DNA from: Flavobacterium cupreum
Lineage (GTDB): Bacteria > Bacteroidota > Bacteroidia > Flavobacteriales > Flavobacteriaceae
Length of the DNA: 64,000 bases
Assembly (NCBI RefSeq): GCF_003996965.1
Contig: NZ_QWDM01000005.1
Span: 124,001-188,000 of the forward strand
Direction: 5' to 3'
The notes below the pieces were generated by a model that worked only from the letters and a program-made list of their open reading frames with translations, did no database searches and was not told the origin of the DNA. Below, one piece after another: positions 34,807-43,423 of the stretch. The stretch's first letter is position 1. Each line of letters starts with the position of its first letter. The position numbers and the translations under genes are program-made.

Positions 34807-34863
34807 TTTTAAAATGGTAATTCCCGATTCATTCAAAAACCGAGAATCAATACCATTTTAAAA
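34807..34863 (+). repeat. Long inverted repeat
   Basis: TTTTAAAATGGTA (34807-34819) and its exact reverse complement (34851-34863) surround a smaller GATTC/GAATC stem. It is a second hairpin 31 bp after the terminator and is not followed by a T run; role unknown. Confidence 0.65.
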
Positions 34864-34894
34864 TTTATTGGCAGAATATAGAACATCCTGCAAC

Positions 34895-35160
34895 GCTTTG
34901 TCTTTCATGGGAACAAACTAGCTTTATCAGTCCCAATGCTCTGTTTTTTTAAGGGTTACATTTCAGCAGAATCAATCCCTTGTGCTTTGTCTTTTATGGG
35001 AACAAACTAGCTTTATCAGTCCCAATGCTCTGTTTTTTTAGGGTTACATTTCAGCAGAATCAATCCCTTGTGCTTTGTCTTTTATGGGAACAAACAAGCT
35101 TTATCAGTCCCAGTGCTTCCTTTTTTATAAGGGTTGTATTTAGCTTTCTCAATCCCTGTG
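34895..35160 (+). repeat. Tandem array of ~88-bp repeats made of six ~44-bp hairpin units
   Basis: Three tandem copies (starting 34895, 34984, 35072; periods 89 and 88 bp) with the first two nearly identical and the third diverging near its end. Each copy splits into two related units: A (GCTTTGTCTTTT, ATGGGA, AGCTTTATCA, TCCCA) and B (GCTCTGTTTTTT, AAGGG, AGCAGAATCA, ATCCCTT), starting at 34895, 34938, 34984, 35027, 35072 and 35115. Every unit can fold GGG...CCC into a short hairpin with a loop of about 18-20 nt. There is no coding sense, no spacer between copies, and no flanking transposase. Together with the inverted repeat and terminator it fills the 573-bp gap between genes. Confidence 0.9.
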
Positions 35161-35271
35161 AAGCAAATTTAAGAAGGAAAGAGTCAAAATAACTTACATA
35201 ATTTTTAGCAAATATTTATATATTTCACATATGGAGCTTTTAGTTTTATAATCAGCATGAAAAAAATTGAG

Positions 35272-35279
35272 TATTTTTG
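35272..35279 (+). promoter_or_regulatory. Promoter -7 box TATTTTTG for the GNAT gene
   Basis: TATTTTTG matches TAnnTTTG and ends 19 bp before the ATG at 35299. No clear -33 TTTG is seen. Confidence 0.5.
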
Positions 35280-35298
35280 GTGATTAATTTTTAAAATC

Positions 35299-35745
35299 AT
35301 GAACTTACAAATACTAGAACTAACTACTATTCCGGAAATGCTTCTCCAGATCGAAACCATGAGATTTCTTTATCCAAATCTCTCTCTTGAAAAATACGAA
35401 GCCTACCTTTCCGAGATGGTGCCGCGTAATTATATTCAGATTGGGGTTTTTGAAGGTGAAACCTGTGTAGGAATAACAGGCTGCTGGTCAGCTACTAAAT
35501 TATGGACCGGTAAATATCTGGAAATTGACAATTTTGTTGTAAACCCAAATCAGCGATCAAAGGGAATAGGAAAGTTACTGACCGATTATATCGAACAAAA
35601 AGCAATAGGTTTAAATTGCAGCAGCATCGTATTGGACGCCTTCACGGGAAATTTTCCGGCACATCGATTTTATTATAACCAGGGATATGGCCCAAAGGGA
35701 TTTCATTTTGTTAAAATCTTAGATGAAAAAAAATTAACAGTATAA
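35299..35745 (+). CDS. GNAT family N-acetyltransferase
   Basis: A 148-residue acetyltransferase. Motif A is FVVNPNQRSKGIGKLLTDY near residue 77 (the Q/R-x-x-G-x-G/A acetyl-CoA loop), with the beta-bulge strand YLEIDNF before it and HRFYYNQGYGPKGFHF near residue 125 as motif B. It transfers an acetyl group from acetyl-CoA to an amine; the acceptor is unknown. It is flanked by promoter boxes on both sides, so it is probably a single-gene transcript. Confidence 0.87.
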   Translation: MNLQILELTTIPEMLLQIETMRFLYPNLSLEKYEAYLSEMVPRNYIQIGVFEGETCVGITGCWSATKLWTGKYLEIDNFVVNPNQRSKGIGKLLTDYIEQKAIGLNCSSIVLDAFTGNFPAHRFYYNQGYGPKGFHFVKILDEKKLTV

Positions 35746-35801
35746 ATTATCTTTACGTTTTTATTGAATCAACAAATACAATAATTAACCAAAGAAATGG
35801 T

Positions 35802-35809
35802 TATTTTTG
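35802..35809 (+). promoter_or_regulatory. Promoter -7 box TATTTTTG for the flippase gene
   Basis: TATTTTTG matches TAnnTTTG. The most upstream possible start of the flippase frame (TTG at 35807) lies inside it, which supports starting translation downstream at 35837. Confidence 0.5.
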
Positions 35810-35836
35810 TTTCACAAACTTTATTACAAACATATT

Positions 35837-37297
35837 TTGGGATTATATAAAAATCTATTTAAACAAACTGCTATTTACGGACTAGCGACGGTTTTGCCGC
35901 GAATGCTAAGTTTTTTGTTAGTGAGATTGTACACGGGTATTTTACCAACAGCAGAGTATGGAGAAGTTTCCATCGTTTTGTCCTGGATGGTGTTCTTTAA
36001 TGTGGTACTTTCGTACGGAATGGAAACTGCTTTTTTTAGGTTTTACAGCGCTGAAGAAGATAAGAAAAATGTCATCGCAACTTCTACCATATCTATTTTC
36101 TGGTCCTCAATAGGATTTTTGTTCGCAGCCTTAATTTTCAGAAATACGCTGGCCAACTGGGCCGAAGTTGACACCCAATATATTACCTATTCTGTATGGA
36201 TTTTAGTTTTGGATGCATTGGTTTTAGTGCCATTTTCTAAGTTAAGGGCCAATCAGAGGCCAATGGTGTATGCCGCCATTAAAATTGGAAATGTGGTAAT
36301 TAATATGGTACTGAATTTTTTCTTTTTAATATACTTACCAAAACTGGCAGCCTCTCATCCTAATTCTGTGTGGGATAACTTATATGTAGAGAACTTTCAG
36401 ATTGCTTATATTTTCATTGCTAATTTACTGGCCAGTTTAGCCACCTTCGTGGTTTTATCGCCAAATTATCTTTCGCTTGGACGAAAATTTGATCCGGTTC
36501 TTTGGAAAAAAATGATGAAATACGGTTTGCCAATTCTGGTCGCAGGACTTGCTTTCGCCGTTAACGAACATTTTGATAAAATTTTACTTGGTTATCTGTT
36601 GCCCGAAAACTTAGCGAAATCTGAGGTTGGGGCTTATTCGGCCTGTTATAAATTAGGTTTATTTATGGTTTTGTTTGCAACGGCTTTCAGACTGGGCATT
36701 GAACCTTTCTTTTTTAGTCATTCCAAAAATGCAAATGCCCCTCAGACATATGCCGTTATCACGAAATATTTTGTCATTTTTGGTTCCCTGATTTTATTGG
36801 GAGTTATCGTATTTGCAGACTTTTTAAAGTTTCTTTTACTGGATAATAAATCCTACTGGGAAGCCATGAAAGTAGTTCCTCTCATTATACTGGCCAATTT
36901 CTTTTTGGGAATTTACAATAACTTATCGGTTTGGTATAAACTTACAGATCAGACTAAAATCGGAGCGTACATATCTATTGTCGGAGCTATTGTAACATTG
37001 GTTTTGAATTACTTGCTGATTCCAAAATACAGTTATTACGGATCGGCAATCGCTACAATTTCTGCTTATGGATCCATGATGCTGATATCCTATGTTTTAG
37101 GAAACAAATATTATCCGATACCATATGATATGAAAAAAATTGGCGCTTATCTGGGCATTTCAATTCTGTTTTCTGCTATCTCTTTTTACGGATTCAGGGA
37201 AAAATATTATGTTGGAATCCCGTTACTTTTAGTCTTTATTTACTTTGTGTACCACAACGAAAAAGACACCATCAAAGGAATTATAAATAGGAAATAA
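35837..37297 (+). CDS. Polysaccharide flippase (Wzx/MOP superfamily)
   Basis: A 486-residue protein with about fourteen membrane helices. The N-terminus GLYKNLFKQTAIYGLATVLPRMLSFLLV is typical of lipopolysaccharide-biosynthesis flippases of the MOP superfamily in Flavobacteria. It should move undecaprenyl-linked oligosaccharides across the inner membrane. I prefer TTG at 35837 as the start because ten extra residues from TTG at 35807 would lie on a promoter box; no ATG is available nearby. A short 6-bp hairpin with T run (37299-37320) follows, at most a weak terminator. Confidence 0.85.
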   Translation: MGLYKNLFKQTAIYGLATVLPRMLSFLLVRLYTGILPTAEYGEVSIVLSWMVFFNVVLSYGMETAFFRFYSAEEDKKNVIATSTISIFWSSIGFLFAALIFRNTLANWAEVDTQYITYSVWILVLDALVLVPFSKLRANQRPMVYAAIKIGNVVINMVLNFFFLIYLPKLAASHPNSVWDNLYVENFQIAYIFIANLLASLATFVVLSPNYLSLGRKFDPVLWKKMMKYGLPILVAGLAFAVNEHFDKILLGYLLPENLAKSEVGAYSACYKLGLFMVLFATAFRLGIEPFFFSHSKNANAPQTYAVITKYFVIFGSLILLGVIVFADFLKFLLLDNKSYWEAMKVVPLIILANFFLGIYNNLSVWYKLTDQTKIGAYISIVGAIVTLVLNYLLIPKYSYYGSAIATISAYGSMMLISYVLGNKYYPIPYDMKKIGAYLGISILFSAISFYGFREKYYVGIPLLLVFIYFVYHNEKDTIKGIINRK

Positions 37298-37341
37298 GAT
37301 TGGTGCAAAACCAATTTTGTTTTTAAGATTTTAAATAAAAA

Positions 37342-37776
37342 ATGAAAATACAAATAATCAATAAATCACAGCACGACCTTCCGAACTATGAAACAATTGC
37401 TTCGGCGGGAATGGATTTACGTGCTAATCTGAATGAATCAATAACATTAAAACCATTGGAAAGAACTATTGTAAAAACGGGACTTTTTATTGAATTACCA
37501 ATCGGATACGAAGCACAGGTGAGACCAAGAAGCGGCCTTGCAGCCAAAAAAGGGGTTACGGTTTTAAATTCACCCGGAACTGTAGATGCTGATTACAGAG
37601 GCGAAATAGGCGTAATTTTAGTAAATTTATCAAATGAAGTTTTTGTAATTGAAAACGGAGAAAGAATTGCACAATTGATTATTGCCAGACATGAAAGAGC
37701 GGAGTGGATTGAAGTTGAAGAGCTTTCAGTAACTTCCAGAGGCGAAGGTGGTTTTGGAAGCACGGGCGTAAAATAG
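37342..37776 (+). CDS. dut: dUTP diphosphatase
   Basis: A 144-residue trimeric dUTPase. All five family motifs are seen: AGMDLRANL (residues ~23-31, with the catalytic-site Asp), [11 protein letters not shown] near residue 62, [20 protein letters not shown] near residues 75-95, GERIAQLII near residue 106, and the C-terminal Gly-rich GEGGFGSTG that closes over the substrate. It hydrolyses dUTP to dUMP and diphosphate, keeping uracil out of DNA. The flippase, dut and nucleotidyltransferase genes are probably on one message. Confidence 0.97.
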   Translation: MKIQIINKSQHDLPNYETIASAGMDLRANLNESITLKPLERTIVKTGLFIELPIGYEAQVRPRSGLAAKKGVTVLNSPGTVDADYRGEIGVILVNLSNEVFVIENGERIAQLIIARHERAEWIEVEELSVTSRGEGGFGSTGVK

Positions 37777-37863
37777 TCTGCAGTCCCAGCTTTCAGTCAC
37801 AAACTTTACAACAGACCAAACCAATTGAAGATTTTTAAATCTTCCCATAAAAAATAAAGACAA

Positions 37864-38880
37864 ATGAAAATAATCGTTCCAATGGCAGGTCGCGGATCGC
37901 GGCTTAGACCACATACTTTAACTGTTCCCAAACCATTAATTCCTGTTGCAGGAAAATCAATTGTACATCGTTTGGTTGAAGATATTGCTGAAATATTAAA
38001 AGAACCTATTGAAGAGGTTGCATTTATATTGGGCGATCCGGCTTTTTTTGGAGATGATCTTGTGGCCAGTTTAGAAGAACTAGCCGGAAGCTTAGGGGCA
38101 AAAGCATCTATTTACCGTCAGGATTTACCTTTAGGAACCGGACACGCTATCATGTGTGCCAAAGAATCCCTTTCAGGACCAGCTGTAATTGCGTATGCCG
38201 ATACTTTAATCAGAGCAGATTTTGAATTAGATCCACAGGCAGATGCTGTAATTTGGGTAAAACAAGTAGAACAACCGGAAGCTTTTGGAGTTGTAAAATT
38301 GAATACGAATAATGAAATCATAGAACTGGTTGAAAAACCAAAAGAGTTTGTAAGTGATTTAGCAGTTATTGGTATTTATTACTTTAAGGAAGTTGGTGAT
38401 TTGAAAAAAGAGTTGCAGAATGTTTTGGATAATAACATCCAAAATGGAGGAGAATATCAAATTAATGACGGAATTAAGGCAATGATGGCCAACGGAAAAG
38501 TTTTTAAAACCGGAAGTGTTGATGAATGGATGGACTGCGGAAACAAAGATGTAACCGTTGAAACGAATACAAGAATGCTGGGATTTTTACATAATGACGG
38601 CGAGCATTTAGTAGATTATAATGTAGTATTAGAAAATTCAACAATCATTCCGCCTTGTTATATCGGCGAAAACGTAGTGTTGAAAAATGCAACCGTAGGC
38701 CCAAATGTTTCTTTAGGAAAGGGATGCCATGTTAGTGACAGTACTGTTAAAAATAGCTTAGTGCAGACCTATTCCCAAATTAAAAATGCTAACTTAGACA
38801 ATGCTATGATAGGAAATCACGTTAGTTACGATGGTAAGTTTACCAGTATCAGCATTGGTGATTATTCTGTTTTGGAATAG
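37864..38880 (+). CDS. Sugar-phosphate nucleotidyltransferase
   Basis: A 338-residue protein. The N-terminal nucleotidyltransferase domain has the signature GRGSRLRPHTLTVPKPL near residues 9-25, and LPLGTGHAI near residue 85. The C-terminal ~80 residues contain hexapeptide-like repeats (STIIPPCYIGENVVLKNATVG and similar) that form a left-handed beta-helix. It transfers a nucleotide to a sugar-1-phosphate (RmlA/GlmU-like reaction), giving a donor for envelope glycans. Which sugar and which NTP cannot be read from the sequence. It lies between dut and the TPR gene in a co-directional run. Confidence 0.85.
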   Translation: MKIIVPMAGRGSRLRPHTLTVPKPLIPVAGKSIVHRLVEDIAEILKEPIEEVAFILGDPAFFGDDLVASLEELAGSLGAKASIYRQDLPLGTGHAIMCAKESLSGPAVIAYADTLIRADFELDPQADAVIWVKQVEQPEAFGVVKLNTNNEIIELVEKPKEFVSDLAVIGIYYFKEVGDLKKELQNVLDNNIQNGGEYQINDGIKAMMANGKVFKTGSVDEWMDCGNKDVTVETNTRMLGFLHNDGEHLVDYNVVLENSTIIPPCYIGENVVLKNATVGPNVSLGKGCHVSDSTVKNSLVQTYSQIKNANLDNAMIGNHVSYDGKFTSISIGDYSVLE

Positions 38881-38920
38881 TTCCGGGATTTTTTAATTAG
38901 AAATAGAATTATAAAAAAGG

Positions 38921-40270
38921 ATGAAAAAAGGGTTTTTAGTAATTTTATTTTTTGCTTTATTAGGCAATACAGCTTCAGTTATGGCTCAGATCGAACCGGA
39001 AGATATTGCTATGGCTACCGATCAGTACCAGGATTCTTTTTACGAATCATTAAAGCAAAAAGGAATTGAAAATTACGACAAAGCTATTGTTTCATTAGAG
39101 AAATGTATTAAACTAAAACCGAATGATGCGGTTGCTTATTTCGAATTAGGCAAAAATTATCTGGCTTTAAAACAATATAGAAACGCACAGGATTCCTTCG
39201 AAAAAGCCACTCAGCTCGATCCGAAAAACAAATGGTTCTGGTCGGGAATTTATGATGTAAGTTTTGAGACCAAAAACTATCCTTTGGCCATTGAAACCAT
39301 TCAGAAAATTATTGTTTTTGATGAAGAGTACAAAGATGATCTGATTACGTTGTATATGATCACCAATCAATTTGATAAAGCACTGGTTGCTATTAATGAA
39401 ATGAACGATAAGTTTGGAAAATCATCGGATCGTGAAATCTATAAAAACCAGATTTTATCTCAGGGGAAATATCAGAATGCCGAGATTGGTAACCTGATCA
39501 GTGAGATCAAAAAGAATCCGAAAGAAGAATCAAATTATATAAACCTGATTTTTCTATATTCGAAAGGAGAGGAAACGGAGAAAGCCTTAGATGTTGCAAA
39601 GCAGTTAGCCAAAGAAATTCCAACTTCTGAATGGGCACAAGTGAGTCTGTTCAAAGGATATATAGATGCCAATCAGGCCGATAAAGCGATTAAGGCGATG
39701 AATGTAATTTTGTCAAGTTCCAAAATTGATTCCAAAATAAAACATCGTACCTTAAATGAGTTTTTGATCTATGTGAATAAAAATCCACAGTATGCTCCGG
39801 ATCTGGAAAAAGCAATTTCTTATTTTGACAATGATAAAGAAATTGACGTTGCAAAAGAAATCGGAAAATTTTATCACAGTAAAAACCAATTTGAAAACGC
39901 GATTAAGTATTATGAAAAAGAGCTGAAATCGAATTCAGATACAGATCGGGAAACCAATTTGCTTTTGCTTGAAGCTTACACGCAGGCAAAACAATTTGAG
40001 CCTTTGACAAAAAGAGCCATGTACATGATTGAAGTTTATCCGAGTCAGCCACAGTTTTATTACTATGCCGGTTTAGGAAATAATCAAATGAAACAATTTA
40101 AGAATGCAAAAACCGTTTTGGAAATGGGACTTGATTATGTCGTTGATGATGTAAAACTGGAAGCAAATTTTAATATTCAGTTAGGAGAGGCTTATAATGG
40201 GCTGGGAGATGCTAAGAAAAAAGAGGAATACTTTTTGAAGGCAAATGAAGTATTAAAGAAAAAAAAATAA
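38921..40270 (+). CDS. Secreted tetratricopeptide repeat protein
   Basis: A 449-residue protein with a signal peptide (cleavage probably after SVMA at residue ~22). Helical repeats occupy most of the rest, for example DAVAYFELGKNYLALKQYRNAQDSFEKATQLDP near residue 65 and later YYYAGLGNNQMKQFKNAK near residue 378, matching TPR spacing of about 34 residues. It is probably a periplasmic scaffold. It lies directly upstream of the DUF4292 lipoprotein (12-bp gap) and the EnvC-like protein, a group I recall as conserved in Flavobacteria. Partner unknown. Confidence 0.85.
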   Translation: MKKGFLVILFFALLGNTASVMAQIEPEDIAMATDQYQDSFYESLKQKGIENYDKAIVSLEKCIKLKPNDAVAYFELGKNYLALKQYRNAQDSFEKATQLDPKNKWFWSGIYDVSFETKNYPLAIETIQKIIVFDEEYKDDLITLYMITNQFDKALVAINEMNDKFGKSSDREIYKNQILSQGKYQNAEIGNLISEIKKNPKEESNYINLIFLYSKGEETEKALDVAKQLAKEIPTSEWAQVSLFKGYIDANQADKAIKAMNVILSSSKIDSKIKHRTLNEFLIYVNKNPQYAPDLEKAISYFDNDKEIDVAKEIGKFYHSKNQFENAIKYYEKELKSNSDTDRETNLLLLEAYTQAKQFEPLTKRAMYMIEVYPSQPQFYYYAGLGNNQMKQFKNAKTVLEMGLDYVVDDVKLEANFNIQLGEAYNGLGDAKKKEEYFLKANEVLKKKK

Positions 40271-40282
40271 AAAACTAAGTAG

Positions 40283-41062
40283 ATGAAAAAATATATAGCC
40301 ATACTATTGGTGTCCGTTTTTGTGGTTTCCTGTAAATCCAAAGCGGTTGCCGTACAAAACAATACGACCGAAGTTGTCGAGGCAAAAACAGACAAAAAAG
40401 CAATTGAAAAACATTATGACAATAAGTTAGATTTCAAGACATTATACATAAAAGCAAGTGCCAGGTATGTTGATGAGAAGCAAAGCCAAAATGTTTCTGC
40501 TGAAATTAAAATCGAAAAAGACAAGCAGATTTTAATCAGTGTTCGTTTTCTTGGAATTACAATGGCCAAAGCCTTGATTACACCATCAGCTGTAAGTTAT
40601 TATGAAAAAATAAACAGTACGTACTATGAAGGTGATTTTACAAGCCTGAGCAAATGGCTGGGAACAGAGTTGGATTACAGCAAAGTGCAGAATTTATTGA
40701 TCGGAGAAGCTTTAGACGACCTGAGAAAAGGAAAATATACACAGGCTATTGTAGAAAATCTTTTCCGTCTGGAGGATGAGAAGGAAAAAAATATTAAAAA
40801 AACGTTCTTTTTGGAACCGGAAAAATATTTGCTTCAAAAAGAACAAATTTCACAACCTTCGGAAAACCGAATGTTAGAGATCAGATATTCTGATGCAAAA
40901 ACGTTTGACCAGGGAATAATTCCAACAGCAATCGAAATTAATGCGGTTCAGCCAAAAGGAAAAACAGATATAAACTTAAATTACAACAACATTACATTCA
41001 ACGAAGAACTTTCTTTTCCTTATAGCGTACCAAGTGACTATAAAAAGGTTATAATTAAGTAA
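40283..41062 (+). CDS. DUF4292 family lipoprotein
   Basis: A 259-residue lipoprotein: signal peptide and lipobox VVSC with Cys17. The mature part has long alternating beta-strands (FKTLYIKASARYVDEKQ, SAEIKIEKDKQILISVRF, later TAIEINAVQPKGKTDINLNY) and matches my recollection of DUF4292, whose fold is expected to be LolA/LolB-like. Attachment to the inner or outer membrane cannot be decided. Spacing to the TPR gene (12 bp) and the EnvC-like gene (23 bp) points to an operon. Confidence 0.75.
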   Translation: MKKYIAILLVSVFVVSCKSKAVAVQNNTTEVVEAKTDKKAIEKHYDNKLDFKTLYIKASARYVDEKQSQNVSAEIKIEKDKQILISVRFLGITMAKALITPSAVSYYEKINSTYYEGDFTSLSKWLGTELDYSKVQNLLIGEALDDLRKGKYTQAIVENLFRLEDEKEKNIKKTFFLEPEKYLLQKEQISQPSENRMLEIRYSDAKTFDQGIIPTAIEINAVQPKGKTDINLNYNNITFNEELSFPYSVPSDYKKVIIK

Positions 41063-41085
41063 ATTTGCAAAAAGAAAACAGAAAC

Positions 41086-42339
41086 ATGCCAAAATTTCTC
41101 CTAAGCCTAATTTTTATATGCGCCACTACACTAATGTGGGCACAAGATTCGCAACAAGAAAAACTTGAACAGCGAAAAGCTCAGATTCAGCAGGAAATTA
41201 GAGACAACGAAAAAATGCTGCAATCCGTAAAGAAAAAAGAAAAATCAGCGGTAAATGTATTTTTAATTCAGGCAAATAAAATTAAACTGAAAGAAAAACT
41301 GATCAATACGACAGCAAAGCAGGAAAAATTGCTGAGCAATGATATGTATATTAATCAGATGAAGGTTAATAAATTAAAAAGAGAACTGACAGTACTAAAG
41401 GAAGATTATGCTAAAATGATCCTCAAATCTTATAAAAGCCGTTCTGAGCAAAGCAGGGCGATGTTTATTTTATCTTCGGAGAGTTTTTTACAAGCCTATA
41501 AGAGAGCACAATATTTAAAACAATATACGAATTTCAGAAAAAACCAGGGATTGGAAATTCAGTCTAAAACGGCGCAATTAGTAGACTTCAATGCAAAGCT
41601 GAATGGTCAGAGACAGGACAAAAAGAAAATTATTGCTGAAAATCAGAAAGAGCGACTGGCCCTGGAAGTTGAGAAAAAAGAACAGCAAAAACTGGTAAAC
41701 TCCATTAAAAAAGATAAAAATAAAATTATTGCAGACACAAGAAGCAAACAGCAGGAGGCCAAAAGAATTGACCGACAAATTGATCGTTTGATTCGTGAAG
41801 CTATTGCTGAGGCCAATAGAAAGGCAGCTCTTGAAAAAGCAAAAGACAATCCGGGATCGGCACCATCCAATGCACCTGTTTCCTCTTCTAAAATTGCATT
41901 AACGCCGGAAGGAAAAATTTTGGCGGCAGACTTTAAAGCAAATCGTGGGAAATTACCATGGCCGGTAGAAAAAGGATTTATTTCACTGGGTTATGGAGAC
42001 CAGCCTCACCCGCTGTATCCATCATTAACGGTTCATAATTCAGGAGTAGAGATCACGACCGAACAAGGCGCAAATGCCCGTGCGGTATTTGAAGGAGAAG
42101 TTTCCAGTATTATGGTTTTATCTCCAATAAACAGAGCCGTTATGATACAACACGGAGACTATTTTACAGTGTATCAAAATCTGAGTCAGGTATTTGTAAA
42201 TAAAGGAGATAAGGTAAATGTCAAACAAAGTATCGGAAAAGTCAGAACCAGTGGAGACACAGGGAAAACAATTATTAAGTTTTTGATTCTTCAGAATACA
42301 TCCAATAACAATCCGGAAGGATGGTTACAAAACAGATAA
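41086..42339 (+). CDS. EnvC-like degenerate LytM (M23) protein
   Basis: A 417-residue secreted protein: signal peptide ending at TLMWAQ, coiled-coil over residues about 25-250, then a LytM domain. The metal-binding residues of active M23 peptidases are replaced: HxGxD becomes NSGVEI, and HxH becomes HGDYFTVYQNL with Asn instead of the last His. This fits EnvC/NlpD-type amidase activators, not active endopeptidases. I chose the ATG at 41086 because the TTG seven codons upstream would add residues before an otherwise good signal peptide. An amidase with intact catalytic residues is encoded at 46291-46896. Confidence 0.87.
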   Translation: MPKFLLSLIFICATTLMWAQDSQQEKLEQRKAQIQQEIRDNEKMLQSVKKKEKSAVNVFLIQANKIKLKEKLINTTAKQEKLLSNDMYINQMKVNKLKRELTVLKEDYAKMILKSYKSRSEQSRAMFILSSESFLQAYKRAQYLKQYTNFRKNQGLEIQSKTAQLVDFNAKLNGQRQDKKKIIAENQKERLALEVEKKEQQKLVNSIKKDKNKIIADTRSKQQEAKRIDRQIDRLIREAIAEANRKAALEKAKDNPGSAPSNAPVSSSKIALTPEGKILAADFKANRGKLPWPVEKGFISLGYGDQPHPLYPSLTVHNSGVEITTEQGANARAVFEGEVSSIMVLSPINRAVMIQHGDYFTVYQNLSQVFVNKGDKVNVKQSIGKVRTSGDTGKTIIKFLILQNTSNNNPEGWLQNR

Positions 42340-42370
42340 AAAAAAGGAGCTCAATGAAGCTCCTTTTTTT
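42340..42370 (+). terminator. Intrinsic terminator
   Basis: AAAAAAGGAGCT (42340-42351), loop of 6 nt, AGCTCCTTTTTT (42358-42369) and further T. It ends the TPR-DUF4292-EnvC message and also faces the convergent CBS gene. Confidence 0.92.
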
Positions 42371-42381
42371 TGTCAAATTTT

Positions 42382-42801
42382 TTAATCATATTGCTCTAAA
42401 AAATACCGCATGACATCAGTTGTGGTCACAATACCTTTTAGTATTCCTTTATCCACCACAGGTAAGGCGTGAAACTCTTCTTTTGCAAAAATTTCAACTA
42501 AATTCCTGATACAGGTTTCAGGCGAAACTGTTTTAGGTTTGTGAGTCATTATTTGTGCGATGGAAAGCATTTCAAGAATTGCTTCATCGGCCCCTTGCTG
42601 CCCCTCAAACAAGGCGCCAAAGGTTAATCTGTTTATGTCAGAACGACTTATAATACCAACAACTTCGTTACCATTCACAACAGGAATGTGTCGAATCGAG
42701 TTTGATTTTAGTTTTTCGACTACTTCTTTGAGCTCATCATTTTGATTTACGGTAACGACACTTGTAGTCATTATATGACTGATCGGTTCTCTTTTTTTCA
42801 T
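42382..42801 (-). CDS. CBS-domain protein
   Basis: A 139-residue protein of two CBS modules and nothing else: ISHIMTTSVVTVNQNDELKEVV... with IRHIPVVNGNEVVGIISRSDI near residue 47, and MTHKPKTVSPETCIRNLV with FHALPVVDKGILKGIVTTTDVM near residue 110. Such pairs bind adenine nucleotides and act as sensors. I use the ATG at 42801; a longer TTG start at 42828 is less likely. The regulated target is unknown. Confidence 0.85.
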   Translation of the reverse strand: MKKREPISHIMTTSVVTVNQNDELKEVVEKLKSNSIRHIPVVNGNEVVGIISRSDINRLTFGALFEGQQGADEAILEMLSIAQIMTHKPKTVSPETCIRNLVEIFAKEEFHALPVVDKGILKGIVTTTDVMRYFLEQYD

Positions 42802-42997
42802 AATTAAAAGTTGTTTTGTTGGCGTCAAATATGTAAAATATTTCCTATATAAAACATGATTTTTGTCACCTGCAAAACGGTAGGCTTTTCGCTGGTCATA
42901 AAGAAGCTGCTTTGGTATTTTATCGAAAAACGAATTAAAATCGAAATTGTAATAAAGAAGAATGCAAAAATCATTCTATTGTTTATTTGAAATTGTA

Positions 42998-43025
42998 TTG
43001 ATTGAAATTTAAAATAGTATTTTTG
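42998..43025 (+). promoter_or_regulatory. Promoter of rbfA: TTG-N17-TATTTTTG
   Basis: TTG at 42998-43000, 17 nt, then TATTTTTG at 43018-43025. The rbfA ATG starts at 43030, only 5 nt after the -7 box, so transcription may begin at or next to the start codon (leaderless mRNA). Confidence 0.65.
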
Positions 43026-43029
43026 CAGT

Positions 43030-43422
43030 ATGGAAACAAATAGACAGAAAAAAATAGGCGGTGTCATCCAAAAAGATTTGGTTGATATTTTGCAAGGTGA
43101 AGTGCGAAAGAATGGAATTAATAATTTAGTAATTTCGGTATCCAAAGTTAGTGTGACTTCAGATTTATCAGTGGCAACAGTATATTTAAGCATCTTTCCT
43201 CAGGAGAAAGCCAAGGAAACTTTAGAAGGAATTAAATCGAATACTACTTTAATCAAACACGATTTATCTCAACGTGTGCGTTTGCAATTGCGTCGTGTAC
43301 CAAACCTGGTATTCTTTATTGACGACTCTTTAGATTATATCGAGAAAATTGATAACGCATTATCTAACAGAGAAAACCCTATCGAAAATCGTGATCTTTT
43401 AGACAAAAGAAGAAAGTCATAA
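43030..43422 (+). CDS. rbfA: Ribosome-binding factor A
   Basis: A 130-residue protein of the KH-domain RbfA family: ETNRQKKIGGVIQKDLVDIL at the N-terminus, LVISVSKVSVTSDLSVATVYLSIFP near residues 36-57 (the V-s-v-S-D-L-s-x-A-x-V-y core), and LRRVPNLVFFIDDSLDYIEKI near residue 88. It assists late 16S rRNA maturation and 30S assembly. Here it is not next to infB or truB but just before a LolC/E-like permease gene, whose TTG start follows its stop by one base. Confidence 0.95.
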   Translation: METNRQKKIGGVIQKDLVDILQGEVRKNGINNLVISVSKVSVTSDLSVATVYLSIFPQEKAKETLEGIKSNTTLIKHDLSQRVRLQLRRVPNLVFFIDDSLDYIEKIDNALSNRENPIENRDLLDKRRKS

Positions 43423-43423
43423 A

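Noticed and set aside
34895-35160. Tandem repeats as a CRISPR array
   Set aside because: The ~88-bp copies abut with no unique spacers, alternate between two related halves, and no cas genes are near.
34980-35192. Small reading frame inside the repeats
   Set aside because: It is made of repeated DNA with no plausible protein; codon content follows the tandem repeat.
35807-35836. Upstream TTG start for the flippase
   Set aside because: It overlaps a TATTTTTG box; the frame from 35837 matches the family N-terminus.
42825-43193. Minus-strand frame opposite rbfA
   Set aside because: It covers the clear RbfA coding region in the other direction and has no domain or start context.
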